Of a DNA stretch of 64,000 nucleotides, positions 1-10,414 are shown one piece after another. The DNA lies in contig NC_063447.1 of the NCBI RefSeq assembly GCF_020379485.1, positions 62,113,452-62,177,451 of the forward strand. The letters are read 5' to 3'. A program made the translations under genes and the position numbers. The DNA comes from Brassica napus (taxonomy: Eukaryota; Streptophyta; Magnoliopsida; Brassicales; Brassicaceae). The notes beneath the pieces are model-generated. The model saw nothing but the letters and a program-made list of their open reading frames with translations, was not told the DNA's origin and made no database searches. Numbering within the stretch: the stretch's first letter is position 1; each line of letters starts with the position of its first letter.

Positions 1-146
1 CACGTTGCCGACAAAAAAAAGGATACGTACACGTAGCAGCATAAACAGTCGTTAAGATATTGTATATGATCGTCTAATCTAAAGTCCCACAAAAAAGTTT
101 TAAAACAAAATTGATTTACTGTATATATCATATCCGATCAAACTGC

Positions 147-346
147 ATGTTTATTGGAGTTTTTAAGATGGAGATTTTTAGCGTAATATAAAAATCATCT
201 TTTAACTTTTAACTAAAAAAACTAAAAATCATCTCTTAAATAAGAGTTTTAAGAAACTGTTTTTAGTTTTTATTAGTTAAAGTTAAGAGACAGTTCTTAT
301 ATTATTACGGTAAGAAACTTATCCTAAAAACTTTTCGATAAACATG
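147..346. mobile_element. Palindromic MITE, copy 1
   Basis: A 200-bp AT-rich near-palindrome. It is bounded by perfect 9-bp inverted termini, catgtttat at 147-155 and ataaacatg at 338-346, and folds around position 235. The interior carries ttcttag/ctaag-like blocks that also occur in the element at 13400-13520, so the two look like one family. No coding capacity, and no convincing target-site duplication. Confidence 0.6.
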
Positions 347-550
347 GTAACGGATATAATTTACGCGGACACGTTCTTTTTGAATGGGAAGGCATACTGG
401 TTTAATAATATTATCATATTATGCAAGGTAACACAAAAACCTTGGTTCCATTTCTAGGACCATGCAATTATTATCTTCTTATCTTCGTTGTCGCTAATAG
501 TATACCTGTTGAAACCAAACGACAAAATCGATCCATTCATATGTCATAAG

Positions 551-2094
551 CAGGGGCGGAGCCATCAAGGGTGGAGGAGGGTCACCTAACCCCACCTTAT
601 TTGTTATTATTATTATTTTTTTGTCATCAACGGTACGTATTCATACTGACTCTGTAAAAGTGATTTGCATCCATGTGAACGACGAAAGATGGTTGCTTCT
701 TAACACTACGTGCTAGTCTATCCGATTTTAAATTTTGCGTTCTTGGTACATAGATAATCTATGATCGGGTGAAACTCTCTTTCCGTATCTTGATATTTTT
801 TCAAATAATTTGCAAAAGTTGGTCATTCTTCTGGTTCCAAAACCATCTTCACCAATTGAGAACAATCTGTTGCAAAAATAACCTGAAATTGACGTAAATT
901 TCTCATGCATTCCATTGCCTATAGTAGCGCTTCCATCTCCGCATGAAGTGGAGAGAGAGAAGCCCTAGCATTCCTCGTCCCCAACAATCCATCAAAACCT
1001 TCTAAAGTGCTGAACCAACCTTGTCCTCAAAAAAAATATCACTCTCTTTCCAGGAGCCATCTGTAAAACATCATTCTTCCTGAAATCGACGGTAAGGTCG
1101 TATTCATTATTTGTAGTGATGTCCTTTGGTCCTTCAATATTTGTGCCTCAGCCCACAGTATTGATTATGTTTCTGTCAACTTAAGCGTATGCACTGGGTT
1201 CATATCCAGGTTACTGAAAACTTTATTATTCCTAGCTTTGCAGATGTACCATAGTATCCATGATGATCCTCCATCCGCGGAAGAATCCCACCTTATTTAT
1301 ACAATACAAGATTTTTTTTAATGAAAAAATATAATGACCCTACCAAATTTTATAGTTTGACTCCATAAAAATCAAAACAAAGAAAACAAAAGCTTAATTT
1401 AATTGGACAAGTAATAATTAGAGACTTAATTAACTCATAGTTTATTCCGATTTTATGTTCATTTATAATTTAAATCCACTTGAAATAAAATATAAATAGT
1501 ACAAAAATGTAAAATATATATATATAATTATTAGTTATTTTTAGCAAAACATAAAAATCAGATATTGAAATAGTCAAAAACTCTTACTTAGCCTACTATA
1601 TTTTTTTTATCAAAGTTAGCCTACTATTTCATTTCTGTTTTTCGAGAGCTAGAAAATATAAAACATCTTGTATGTTCAAGTTATTTTATTTTACATTAAT
1701 TTAACTTTCTATAATTTGCTTTAGATATTATTTATAATTTGATAAAACATGAAAGCTACTAATGTATTCACAAGCTTTTGTGAATTTGTGAATTGTCTAG
1801 CTTTCTTAAATATTTTGGAGAGTTTTTTAATTTAATTTTTTATTAAATAACTGTGACAATTTATAGAAATAAAATTATGAAAATAGTATTATAAAATTAT
1901 GTTAGTGTTTTTAAATGATTCTCTCTTTTTGTTTTTGAAAACTATTTAAAGGTTTTAAAAAATCCAATCGTAACAAAAATATTTTAAACTATAGGAAAAA
2001 AATTATTTTAACCATGTATAAATAATTATATGTATATATATATATATATGTTTATGTCTAACATCGGTACAAAAAAGTTATGGCTCCGCCACCG
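551..2094. mobile_element. hAT-like non-autonomous element
   Basis: The segment begins caggggcggagcca (551-564) and ends with an inverted copy of this 14-mer, with 2 mismatches, at 2081-2094. It is flanked by an 8-bp direct repeat with one mismatch: gtcataag at 543-550 and gtcgtaag at 2095-2102. An 8-bp duplication plus a CAGGG-type terminus is the hAT signature. No hAT transposase is visible. The interior contains a decayed LINE fragment (about 640-1290) and otherwise AT-rich DNA. Confidence 0.6.
640..1290 (-). pseudogene. LINE (non-LTR) RNase H-like region, decayed
   Basis: Read on the minus strand in shifting frames, this stretch gives the C-terminal part of a plant non-LTR retroelement polyprotein. 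It runs from an upstream LWYICKARNNKVF-like segment through NARASLSPLHAEMEALL and an FATDCSQLVKMV block to a closing VPRTQNLKSDRLARS block. These are the E and D motifs and the conserved tail of the RVT_3/RNase H fold. Stops and frameshifts interrupt it, so it is dead. T-rich DNA around 600-622 could be the remnant of the poly(A) end. Family assignment rests on motif recognition only. Confidence 0.6.
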
Positions 2095-2102
2095 GTCGTA
2101 AG

Positions 2103-2530
2103 CATGCTGGATTAGATAGACAAAAGACATGTGGAAATGGAGTTACTTACGGCGGAAGAAAATCAAATTTATGAAAAAACTTCTTGTCCTTGTGGAAACG
2201 ACAAATCGATCCATCCATATGTCTATGCACCGTCCCAATTATTGTTATTTTTCTCCTTTGGTTTTAACTGGGTTCCCACACATTTCTCTCGGCTACCATT
2301 CGTGTAAAGAAACCCAAACGATTATTGTCAAAGAAGATATAGATTTCTCATTAGTATGAAGATTTTGTCTAAGATTAGTAGGTTATGAATCGATGGGAGA
2401 AATTGGTGTATATGTATACGCAATGATGCTCTGGTTTGCGTCAAGACAATTCTTTTTAGTCCTTCTGATCATATTATAGAAGTATGGGAATGATGATGCT
2501 TTCTTTTGAACAAAACTAAAATTATTAACC
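2103..2530. other. Intergenic, no gene seen
   Basis: AT-rich spacer with one short open frame (2129-2359) that has no recognisable domain or gene-like context. The stretch at about 2200-2226 partly repeats the stretch at about 520-547, either side of the hAT-like element, suggesting a small local duplication. Confidence 0.5.
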
Positions 2531-2745
2531 ACGAGGTGATGGTCTAATGGTAGGCGGACTTTGGATTACTAAGTAACCCGGTTCAAAGGCATCGTACTAT
2601 ATTTCACCTTGTGGTCACCCGGATATAAGACTATTTTACGGTCAATTTGAATATCCGGAAAGTCCATTTGTGGGTCGCACCACCCCTATGGAGATTAGTC
2701 CGGTTTTTTTCATGGACCCGAGATACTCCATGGTAAAAAAAATTA
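2531..2745 (+). mobile_element. tRNA-derived SINE
   Basis: The 5' end looks like a tRNA promoter: an A-box-like tgatggtctaatggtagg at about 2537, and a B-box-like cggttcaaaggc about 40 bp further. A tRNA-unrelated body follows and ends in an A-rich tract near 2734-2742. It does not fold as a functional tRNA over 70-75 bp, so it is a retroposon head rather than a tRNA gene. No clear target-site duplication. Confidence 0.5.
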
Positions 2746-3633
2746 CAATTATTGTAAAAAGATTGCCTTGAATAAATTTGACAATCATTTAAAAAAAAAA
2801 AATTCACTGATAGACCTTGACATGTAACCCATAAGGTCAAACTTATTCAGTTCGTGAAACTGTATTCGTACATATAAAAGAAATATATATAAACAGCCGG
2901 CCGCCAAGACCTTGTTCTCAGATCTGCCACAGTCTCCCCGGTGGTTTGGCTTCCGCCACCGCCGGGGGAGGCTCTTCGACCTCTTTCTCTTATGTGTCAT
3001 GTGTTTCCGGTGTTATGCTAGAGCAAGGAAGGTGTGTTGGCTCCTTTTCTGGATTGGTCTCTAGTTTGCTCCAGCCACTCCTCTCGTTTTCACAATGTTC
3101 AGTTTTTCTCGTTGATGATGGTTGTCCGGCCAGATCTGGGGAGTGTACTTCGAGTCTTTGGGAGAGGTCTCTGGTTGTTTCCATATCTAGTTTTGTGTTC
3201 CTCTGCAGTATCCAGTTTGTGGTGGTCTCTGTCAACTGTGGGCCGGCTATCTTCTGCGTTGTATTGTTGAGAACTCCTACAAAGCAGCGGTTAATCTTTC
3301 TCTCTCCAAGTTGATCTTGGGTCTTTGAAGTTTGGCCTTCGGTGTTGAGATAGTGTGACAATGGCGATCCAGCGGTCTGCTTTCGGTTCTTTGTGATGGA
3401 GAGGTTATCTGTCTTGGGAGAGGTGGACTCTCATCACCGTGAGTCGGACTCTCTCGCTCTCACATTCTCATAACCTTTTTGGGTTTTTGTATTTATTTCT
3501 TACCCACATGTGTATGGGATGAGTCTATAGATGCCTACCGGTGTCTTTTTCTTTGAGTTTTAGTTCCTGGCCTATTTGGTCCAGAGTTGTAAGGATACTT
3601 TGATTGATTACAAATATATACTACAATGGCTAA
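2746..3633. other. Intergenic, GC-richer anonymous segment
   Basis: From about 2890 to 3560 base composition is clearly richer in G and C than in neighbouring spacers. Overlapping open frames occur on both strands (2946-3314 plus, 2990-3361 minus) without any recognised domain. It may be the body or 3' part of a degraded retroposon. I cannot name it. It ends just beyond the 3' end of P450 copy 1. Confidence 0.35.
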
Positions 3634-6127
3634 TTAATGGTGTTTCCTGACGGGAACGGCATGTAACGGGTTGGTCTTATGCAATGTGAGACCAAAGGTC
3701 TCGTCCATGTCCAAGTCCTCAGAAGTGACGCCGTTTGGAAGCTTCCAGTCAAAAGAATAGAGAAGCGAAGCAAGCATGAGAGGCACTATCTTCACAGCCA
3801 AAGGCAATCCTGGACAGATTCTTCTTCCGGCTCCAAACGGTGTCAGCTCATAATCTCTACCTCTAACATCAGTCTCTTTACCTAAAAACCTTTCTGGCTC
3901 AAACCGGGTCGGATTTTCCCACACGCTTGGATCTCGTCCTATGGCCCACACGTTCACCAAAACTTGAGTGTCTTTAGGCACCATGAACCCTAGAACCTCC
4001 ACATCTGATTCTGCTTTTCGTGGGACGAGTAAGGGAGCAGCTGGATGTAACCGGAAAACTTCCTTCACAACTGCTTGTAGATACGGCAGTTCAGAGATAT
4101 CAGACTCTTCGACAAACCCTTTTTGACCAAGCACACGATTGATCTCAGCTTGAGCTTTAGCCATTGTTTTAGGGCTTCGAAGTAACTCTGACATTGCCCA
4201 TTCCACGGTACTAGAGTTTGTGTCCGTGCCCGCTCCAAACAGGTCCTGAAATATGAATACAAATGATATATTATTTTTGTAAAAATATATATATATATAC
4301 TCCTATTGCCTTGTTTAGGCGTACTAGTAGAGCCCCTCACGCATTTTTTGTCTGCTTCATTTTAAATCTCGAATCATATGATTCTAGCGTATGCAATATG
4401 GTAAGACTTACCAAGAGAAGGTGTACAAAGTCGTTAGTGTTGAGCTCTACTTCATCTTCTTTAGTGAGGTCGAGAAGCGCATCCACGAAATCGTGGGTGG
4501 ATACATTTTCACGGTCATTCCTTAATGATCTTTTTGCTATTTTTGCATCGATGAACTCACGGAAAACCCTAAACAACTTTTCTGAGGCAACCTTCATAGC
4601 CTTCCTATTACCTTGCATGTCAAGAAACCCCAAAAATGGAAAGTAGTTAGCAGCGTCTGGATTTCCGATAGCTTCCATGACACCGATCACCGCATCCTGA
4701 AACTCATTGGAATTTTTCAAGTCGTAGCTACCGAGATCGACAGAAAACAGAATGTTGGATATGATATTAAGAGCTGTGATGAATGATGCACGAGAAATAT
4801 CAACAGGTTCATCTCTCTCGCTGCTTTCATTCATGAAGTTCACAAGTTCCTTCACTTTGTTCAACCTCAAGGCTTTTGTGGCTTCGATACGCTGCGGAGA
4901 GAACAGTAGAGTGACCGATAGTTTCCTCAGCAGCCTTAGGAAACAACAACAACAAAAAACAGAGACAACCACTTATTAGACAACTGCTTTTGGATTAATA
5001 TTACGTAATCGCATAAAATGCAGAATTGAATCGCATGTTTTATTAGATGTACAGATTCGAGGTATATTCAGAGAATAGTAAGTTTTATTGTATTTTAGTT
5101 ATTAAACTTAATCGCCGAATGACTTAACTGGCATAGAACTCTGTGATTGTTATAATGATGCAAAATTTATTACTCCCTCCGTTTTTTAATATAAGTCGTT
5201 TTAGAATTGTGCGCATAAATTAAGAAAATCATTAATTTTTTATATTTTCTAAACAAAAACATCATTAATTATTTATCTAACCACAAATCAACCAATAATA
5301 AAATAAAAGATATATTATCATTGTTCATATAACATTAAATGTTAATAAATTTTACATAAAAAATCGAAAACGTCATATAATTTAAAACATAAAAATTTCT
5401 CTAAAACGACTTATATTAAAAAACGGAGGGAGTAGTTATTAGGAAAGTTATTACCATGATAAATTTAGAGTAGTTTCTCCAGGTTATTCATTAGATTTTA
5501 ATCTAATTTATACAAAATTCATTATTTGTCTAGCAAATTTCTTACAACATAATAGAATAAGAAATCTTACTTATACATTTGTTCAAAAAACAAAACTTAC
5601 TTATACACAAATATAATAATTTTCTTAATAACTACAAAAAAAATATTCTAGGGGTAATTCTGGATTTCTCCTAACAAAATTGGCATATTTTTGAGAAAAT
5701 CAAAAACTGATAAATAAAGTTGATATTAATTATACCTCCAACGAGCCGACGGAGGGAGCCAGGCAACGGAAACCTCGTGGTGATTGATGGAACGTATCGA
5801 GTTAGTGGAGCTGCGCCAAGACAAGACTTGGTCATGTGTTCTTAAAACCTCTCTTGCAGCTTCTGGCGAAGTTATGATTACTGTGTTTAAGCTTCCAAAC
5901 TTAAGACTCATTACTGGTCCATAAGTTTTTGAGAGGTTGGCAAATGAATGGTGTGGGTTTTTACCGACAAGGTGAATGTTTCCGATGATAGGTAGTCGTG
6001 GAGGTCCAGGAGGCGTTGCTGCGGCCTCAAAAGATTTCCTTCTTGATCTTGTTGTACAGATGATAAGAAAACATGATAAGATAAAGCAAAAGAGGAGGAA
6101 CAGAGCTTGTCCTAAGATGAACTCCAT
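3634..6127 (-). CDS. Cytochrome P450, CYP76C-like (copy 1)
   Basis: Predicted 508-aa microsomal monooxygenase in three exons: 6127-5736, 4934-4412 and 4245-3634, all GT-AG with phases that join cleanly. An N-terminal hydrophobic anchor is followed by the proline-rich hinge [12 protein letters not shown]. The I-helix motif AGTDT is at 310-314, ExxR at 367-370, PERF at 422-425, and the heme loop [10 protein letters not shown] places the thiolate Cys at 449. Length is normal for the family. Arabidopsis CYP76C enzymes oxidise monoterpenols such as linalool and some phenylurea herbicides. Substrate here is unknown. It is one of three minus-strand copies at the position of the At2g45550-45580 cluster. 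Intron 1 carries a Stowaway-like MITE. Family call is strong; the exact subfamily member is not resolved. Confidence 0.9.
5173..5432. mobile_element. Stowaway-like MITE in P450 intron 1
   Basis: A 260-bp element with long (about 35 bp) near-perfect terminal inverted repeats starting ctccctccg and ending cggagggag, flanked by TA on both sides (5171-5172 and 5433-5434). The TA target and ctccctcc terminus are typical of Tc1/mariner-derived Stowaway MITEs. It sits wholly inside the first intron of P450 copy 1 and leaves splice sites untouched. Confidence 0.85.
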
Positions 6128-6604
6128 CCTTTTTTCTCAAACGATATTTTTCTTGAAATGAAACATCATGCTTCTAACCATTTAGTTATATATTAGTGTG
6201 CAAGAAGCAAATATTTCTACAAACTCTGTATTTATGGTCCAAATCCATCGTTTCGGTGAGGGGATCTGACATTTGTCACCATATGTCAAAACCCGTCATT
6301 TTTGAAAAAATCAAACTACTGGCGACCAATCACAAGAGATACGTATATACCTAAAACTTGGCTCATTGTAAACGGTCGTGTTTTAAAAGAGCAAAAAGTT
6401 TGACCTAAACAACTCAATCTCTAAGGCGATGCACTTCTTTGCTAATCACAACACACATCTCAATTTTATTTGCCTCTAACATGTACCTTTATTCTACTTT
6501 ATAACAATGTTTGAGATAACAATAATTACTTTTTATGAATATTCTCTGAAAATAATGATATGGTTCATATGGATCACGTAGCCAAGGGAAGAAAATCATA
6601 CAAT
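6128..6604. promoter_or_regulatory. Upstream region of P450 copy 1
   Basis: This spacer holds the 5' flank and presumably the promoter of the minus-strand P450. There is no TATA element I would defend, and no gene. Part of it (about 6225-6260, tatggtccaaatccatcgtttcggtg) resembles the flank of the truncated copy 2 at about 10132-10165, which supports tandem duplication of the P450 units. Confidence 0.4.
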
Positions 6605-6619
6605 AGAGTAGTTGAGATT

Positions 6620-8170
6620 TCGAGAGAAAAAAAACAGTTTGAATGTTTATAGATAAGTTTATTTATCTTTTTTTTTTTTTGTCAACAAGCTTTTATATTA
6701 AACTAAATGCCCAGCGGGTTTAGACGGTTACAACCGGAAGTGAATTCAACGGCTAGATGAAAACGAAAGGTACAACAATAAAGGATAGATGTGTTTAAGG
6801 GACGAAGATACCCGTAGACAAACTTCACTTGAAATCCTAAAACTGATGCTCCCAAGAACATACTAAAATCGGTACATGAACCGATGAGAGGGGACCCTAA
6901 AGATCGGGTTTGAAAATCGTTGGTGAATACCAACACTGATGAGCTCATTGAGAAGCTAGATGTGAATATGCAGTCCATTAGACAAACAAGATCAGCTATA
7001 ATCCGGGAGACTAGGTGAATCTCAACTGTGCCGGAAAGCATATTGTTTGGTGAGACGGTTGATACCGTTGTCATCTCCAATTCCATAGGTATATTTGACT
7101 TTGAAACAAACCGTGAGAATGACGTCGGATAAGATTGTGGTGGGAGATCACTCGAGAGTCCTTTTGGGTCATAAAATGGGCTAGAACCCTTGTTGTTTAA
7201 AGCCCAGGCCCAGAAAGGTGGAGTGAAGCTCGCGTCTCGGCGTTGGAGGGCTGTGTCAAAATCACCGGTGAGCTCGCATCTCGGAGTTGGAGGCACAAAA
7301 CGTCGTGGTGGTGGGGCGACCTATCGTCTGAGAGTGACTTGTTCTGAAGAAGGCGTGAGTGGCTTGAAGATAAGAGTGAGGAAGCACATAAGCAGAGAAC
7401 TCAATGGTGTGGTGGTGACGGCTCCGCCTTGTCGGTGTGAGAACAAGACAGCAGTGGATTTTTCGTTGGCGGAGATGAAGGGAAGCGGGAGTGATATCGA
7501 CGTGGATGGGTGGAGCTGAACCCCGCGAGGATCTTTTAACCGAGAGATCCAACTCTCAGATATGATGTTCCAAACAGAGGAACCGTCGTTGTGGAGGTTA
7601 CGAAGTACGGAGGAGCAGCAGTGACCTTCAGAGGAGCTGACGCCAGGGCCACCGGTGGTCTTCATGGCAGTGCTTGAGACCAAGCCGTTCGAGCCATTTG
7701 AAGATCCAGCGGAGACGAGCATGAACGGAAGTGCTGCGAGGACGATGAACGCGCTGACACTAGGCATGACTAGAGAGGGGCTGCTCGCTCGGAGAGGAGT
7801 GGTAGCGAGGAGGGGAACATGGGAGGCGGTAGTGTCTCGGATTGGAGGGGAAAAGGTGATGACGAGCGGATCTAAGGGAGCAGCGGCGTGGGAGACGACG
7901 ACAATACGAGTACAGATGTTGAAGACGACGAAGAAGAAGAGAGAATACGTTATAACACAGACGGAATTGAGGGCCCGACGCCGGTGGCCATGGGCCTCAC
8001 CGGCTTCGAGATGTAAGAGCGGCGGCGGCGTGGTTATGTTCTCTCTCTAGGGCGAACTCGTCATTAGGAGCCTATGTTTCTTCCCTAAAAAGCATTGTTG
8101 GACAAGATTTTGTAAGAGAAGATAAGTTTATTTATCTAATGAATGAAAGTTGTGTTTCAAAAAAAAAAAA
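6620..8170 (+). mobile_element. Outer retroposon remnant with 15-bp TSD
   Basis: The direct repeat agagtagttgagatt occurs at 6605-6619 and again at 8171-8185, and the right copy is immediately preceded by a 12-A run (8159-8170). This is the footprint of LINE-type retroposition on the plus strand. After removing the inserted block 6669-8119 and one duplicated 18-mer, only about 80 bp of the original element remains, too little to identify its source. Confidence 0.6.
6669..8119 (-). mobile_element. Inner retroposon, 1.45 kb, poly(A)-tailed
   Basis: A minus-strand insert starts with a T run (6669-6680, the poly(A) tail) and is flanked by the 18-mer agataagtttatttatct at 6651-6668 and 8120-8137, a perfect target-site duplication. 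The body is GC-richer than its surroundings and includes open frames on the minus strand (7321-7767 and 6703-7296) with no domain I recognise. Options are a non-autonomous LINE-mobilised retroposon comparable to the Sadhu class of Arabidopsis, or a processed copy of an unidentified transcript. It interrupts the older element at 6620-8170. Confidence 0.65.
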
Positions 8171-8274
8171 AGAGTAGTTGAGATTATTTGTGTTTATTTA
8201 AAATCATAAGGTCCAAAATTATTCGATTTGTGAAACTATATTCGTACTTACGAAACACACGTGTACCACAATGG

Positions 8275-10077
8275 CTAATTAATGGGCCGCTTCATGATGG
8301 GAATGGCGTGTAACGGTTTGGTCTTATGCAATGTGAGACCAAATGTCTCGTCCATGTCCAAGTCCTCAGGATTGATGCCGTTTGGAAGCTTCCAGTCAAA
8401 GGAATAAAGAAGAGAAGCAAGCATGAGATTCACAGTCTTCACAGCCAGAGGCAATCCCGGACAAATTCTGCGTCCGCCTCCAAACAGTGTAAGTTCATAA
8501 TCTCTACCTTTCACATCAGTCTCTTTACCCAAAAACCTTTCTGGCTCGAACCGGGTTGGATTCTCCCACACGCTCGGGTCTCGTCCTATGGCCCACACGT
8601 TCACCAAAACTTGAGTGTCTTTAGGCACCATGAACCCTAGAATCTCTACATCCGATTCTGCTTTTCTGGGGACGAGTAGTGGAGCAGGTGGATGTAACCG
8701 GAAAGTTTCCTTCACAACCTTTCCTTCACAACCGCTTGTAAATATGGAAATTCTGATATATCAGACTCTTGAACAATACCATTTTGGCCTATCACATGAT
8801 CCATCTCAGCCCGAGCCTTCTTCATCGTTTTAGGGTTACTAAGTAACTCTGCCATTGCCCACTGTACGGTACTAGAGCTTGTATCCGTGCCTGCCGTGAA
8901 CAGGTCCTGATACATGAGTACATGATCCATTATTGTCTAAATTTATAGTTCTGTCCCTTTTATCATCATCCCTATGACCAGAGCCGGCTTAACATCAGCA
9001 TAGGTCCTTGGACAAAAAAAAATTAATCCCCTATTATTATAAATATCCAATATTTTAATTATATTTTAAAATAAATTATCTATTTTATATTTTTTGGTTA
9101 AAATATTTTATATTAATACATTAATAACACTATTTAAATTTAAATCTAATACATATATGTTAATAAAGGAATAAACAAAATAAAATTATTTTTAAAATTA
9201 AATGCGTTTATTAAATTCTACAAAATCAATATTTAAATAACACAAAAGCTAAAACATCAATCATTTAAATTAAACGGAATATGCAATAGGTAAGACTTAC
9301 AGAGAGAAAGTGTTCGATATCATTAGTGTTGAGCTCTGCTTCATCTCCTTCGGTAAGATGGAGAAGCGCATCCACAAAATCACCGTCCGTGACATCTTTA
9401 GGGTTATTCAACAATGCTTTTTCTGCTATTTTAGCATCGATGAACCCACGGAAAACCCTAAACAATCTCTCTATATTGTCTTTCATCTTTTTGCTATTAC
9501 CTTGAAGATCAAGAAACCGCAGAAATGGAAAGTAGTTAGCAGCATCTGGATTTCCAATAGCTTCCATGACACCAATCACCGTGTCTTGAAACCCATTCAA
9601 CTTTTTAAATGGATCATAGCTACCTAGATCGACCGAAAACAGGATATTCGAAATGATATTAAGAGTTGTGGTGAATAATGCATGAGAAATGTCGACAGCT
9701 TTTTCTCTCTCGCTGCTTTCACTCATAAAGCTTATAAGATCTTTCACTTTATTCATCCTCAAAGCTTTGGTGGCTTCCATACGCTGCGGTGAGAAGAGCA
9801 TAGTCGCTGACAGTTTTCTCAATAGTCTAAAAACAAGACATAAACATATATAGACAAGATAACCACCCATTAGTCAACTAAAACCATAGAAAATGAATAA
9901 TTAAAATGGAAAGTGATATTAACTATACCTCCAACGAAGAGAGGATGAAGGAGCCCAGACAAGGGAAAGCTCTTGGTGATTGATGGAATTTATCGAGTTA
10001 TTAGAGCCACGGTTAGACAAGACTTGGTCGTGTGTTCTTAAGACTTCTCTTGCAGCTTCTGGTGAAGTTATGACCAA
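8275..10077 (-). pseudogene. Cytochrome P450 CYP76C-like pseudogene (copy 2)
   Basis: Very similar to copy 1 but broken. Exon 1 survives only as its last part (about 10077-9936). The first ~85 codons with membrane anchor and proline hinge are gone. Exon 2 (9826-9301) and its GT-AG borders are intact. Exon 3 (8906-8275) retains the AGTDT, ExxR, PERF and heme regions. However, a 14-bp tandem duplication of ctttccttcacaac near 8708-8736 shifts the frame just upstream of the ExxR helix. The heme loop reads [10 protein letters not shown]. No intact protein can be made from this reading. The matching intron positions and coding sequence show tandem duplication with copy 1. Confidence 0.9.
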
Positions 10078-10414
10078 ACGTGGTCGATAAAGAAAAAAAA
10101 TACATAAATTTTAGAAAGATCTATCAATGTTTATGTATGGTCCAAAATCATCGTTCCGGTGGTTAGATCCGAATTGATACAAGTGGACTCCTCTTGTCGT
10201 AAAATGTCAAAACGATTAAATTGCGAGTAAATCAACTTTGTTTGGTACTCCGCAAACCAGCACGTTTTATACATGTGTGTATTTGCACTACTAGCTTAAT
10301 TTTGATATCATTTTTGCGAACGTCGTACAAGAATACAAACAAGAGACATTCAACATGACATTATTGGGATGAGTACAACGGAACAAAATTATATACATAC
10401 GAGATTAAGAACAC
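10078..10414. other. Spacer between P450 copies 2 and 3
   Basis: About 340 bp with no gene. The part at about 10132-10165 resembles the promoter-side flank of P450 copy 1 at about 6225-6260. The deletion that removed the start of copy 2 therefore seems to have joined upstream flank directly to the middle of exon 1. Confidence 0.4.

Noticed and set aside
2531..2605. Functional tRNA gene
   Set aside because: A- and B-box-like motifs are present but no acceptor stem closes and the B box is degenerate; a SINE head fits better.
2946..3361. Overlapping open frames of about 122 codons on both strands
   Set aside because: No domain, no splice or promoter context; frames on both strands of a GC-richer patch are expected by chance.
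7321..7767. Secreted 148-aa protein gene with a signal-like N-terminus
   Set aside because: It lies wholly inside a poly(A)-tailed, TSD-flanked retroposon and lacks its own recognisable family; coding status is unsupported.
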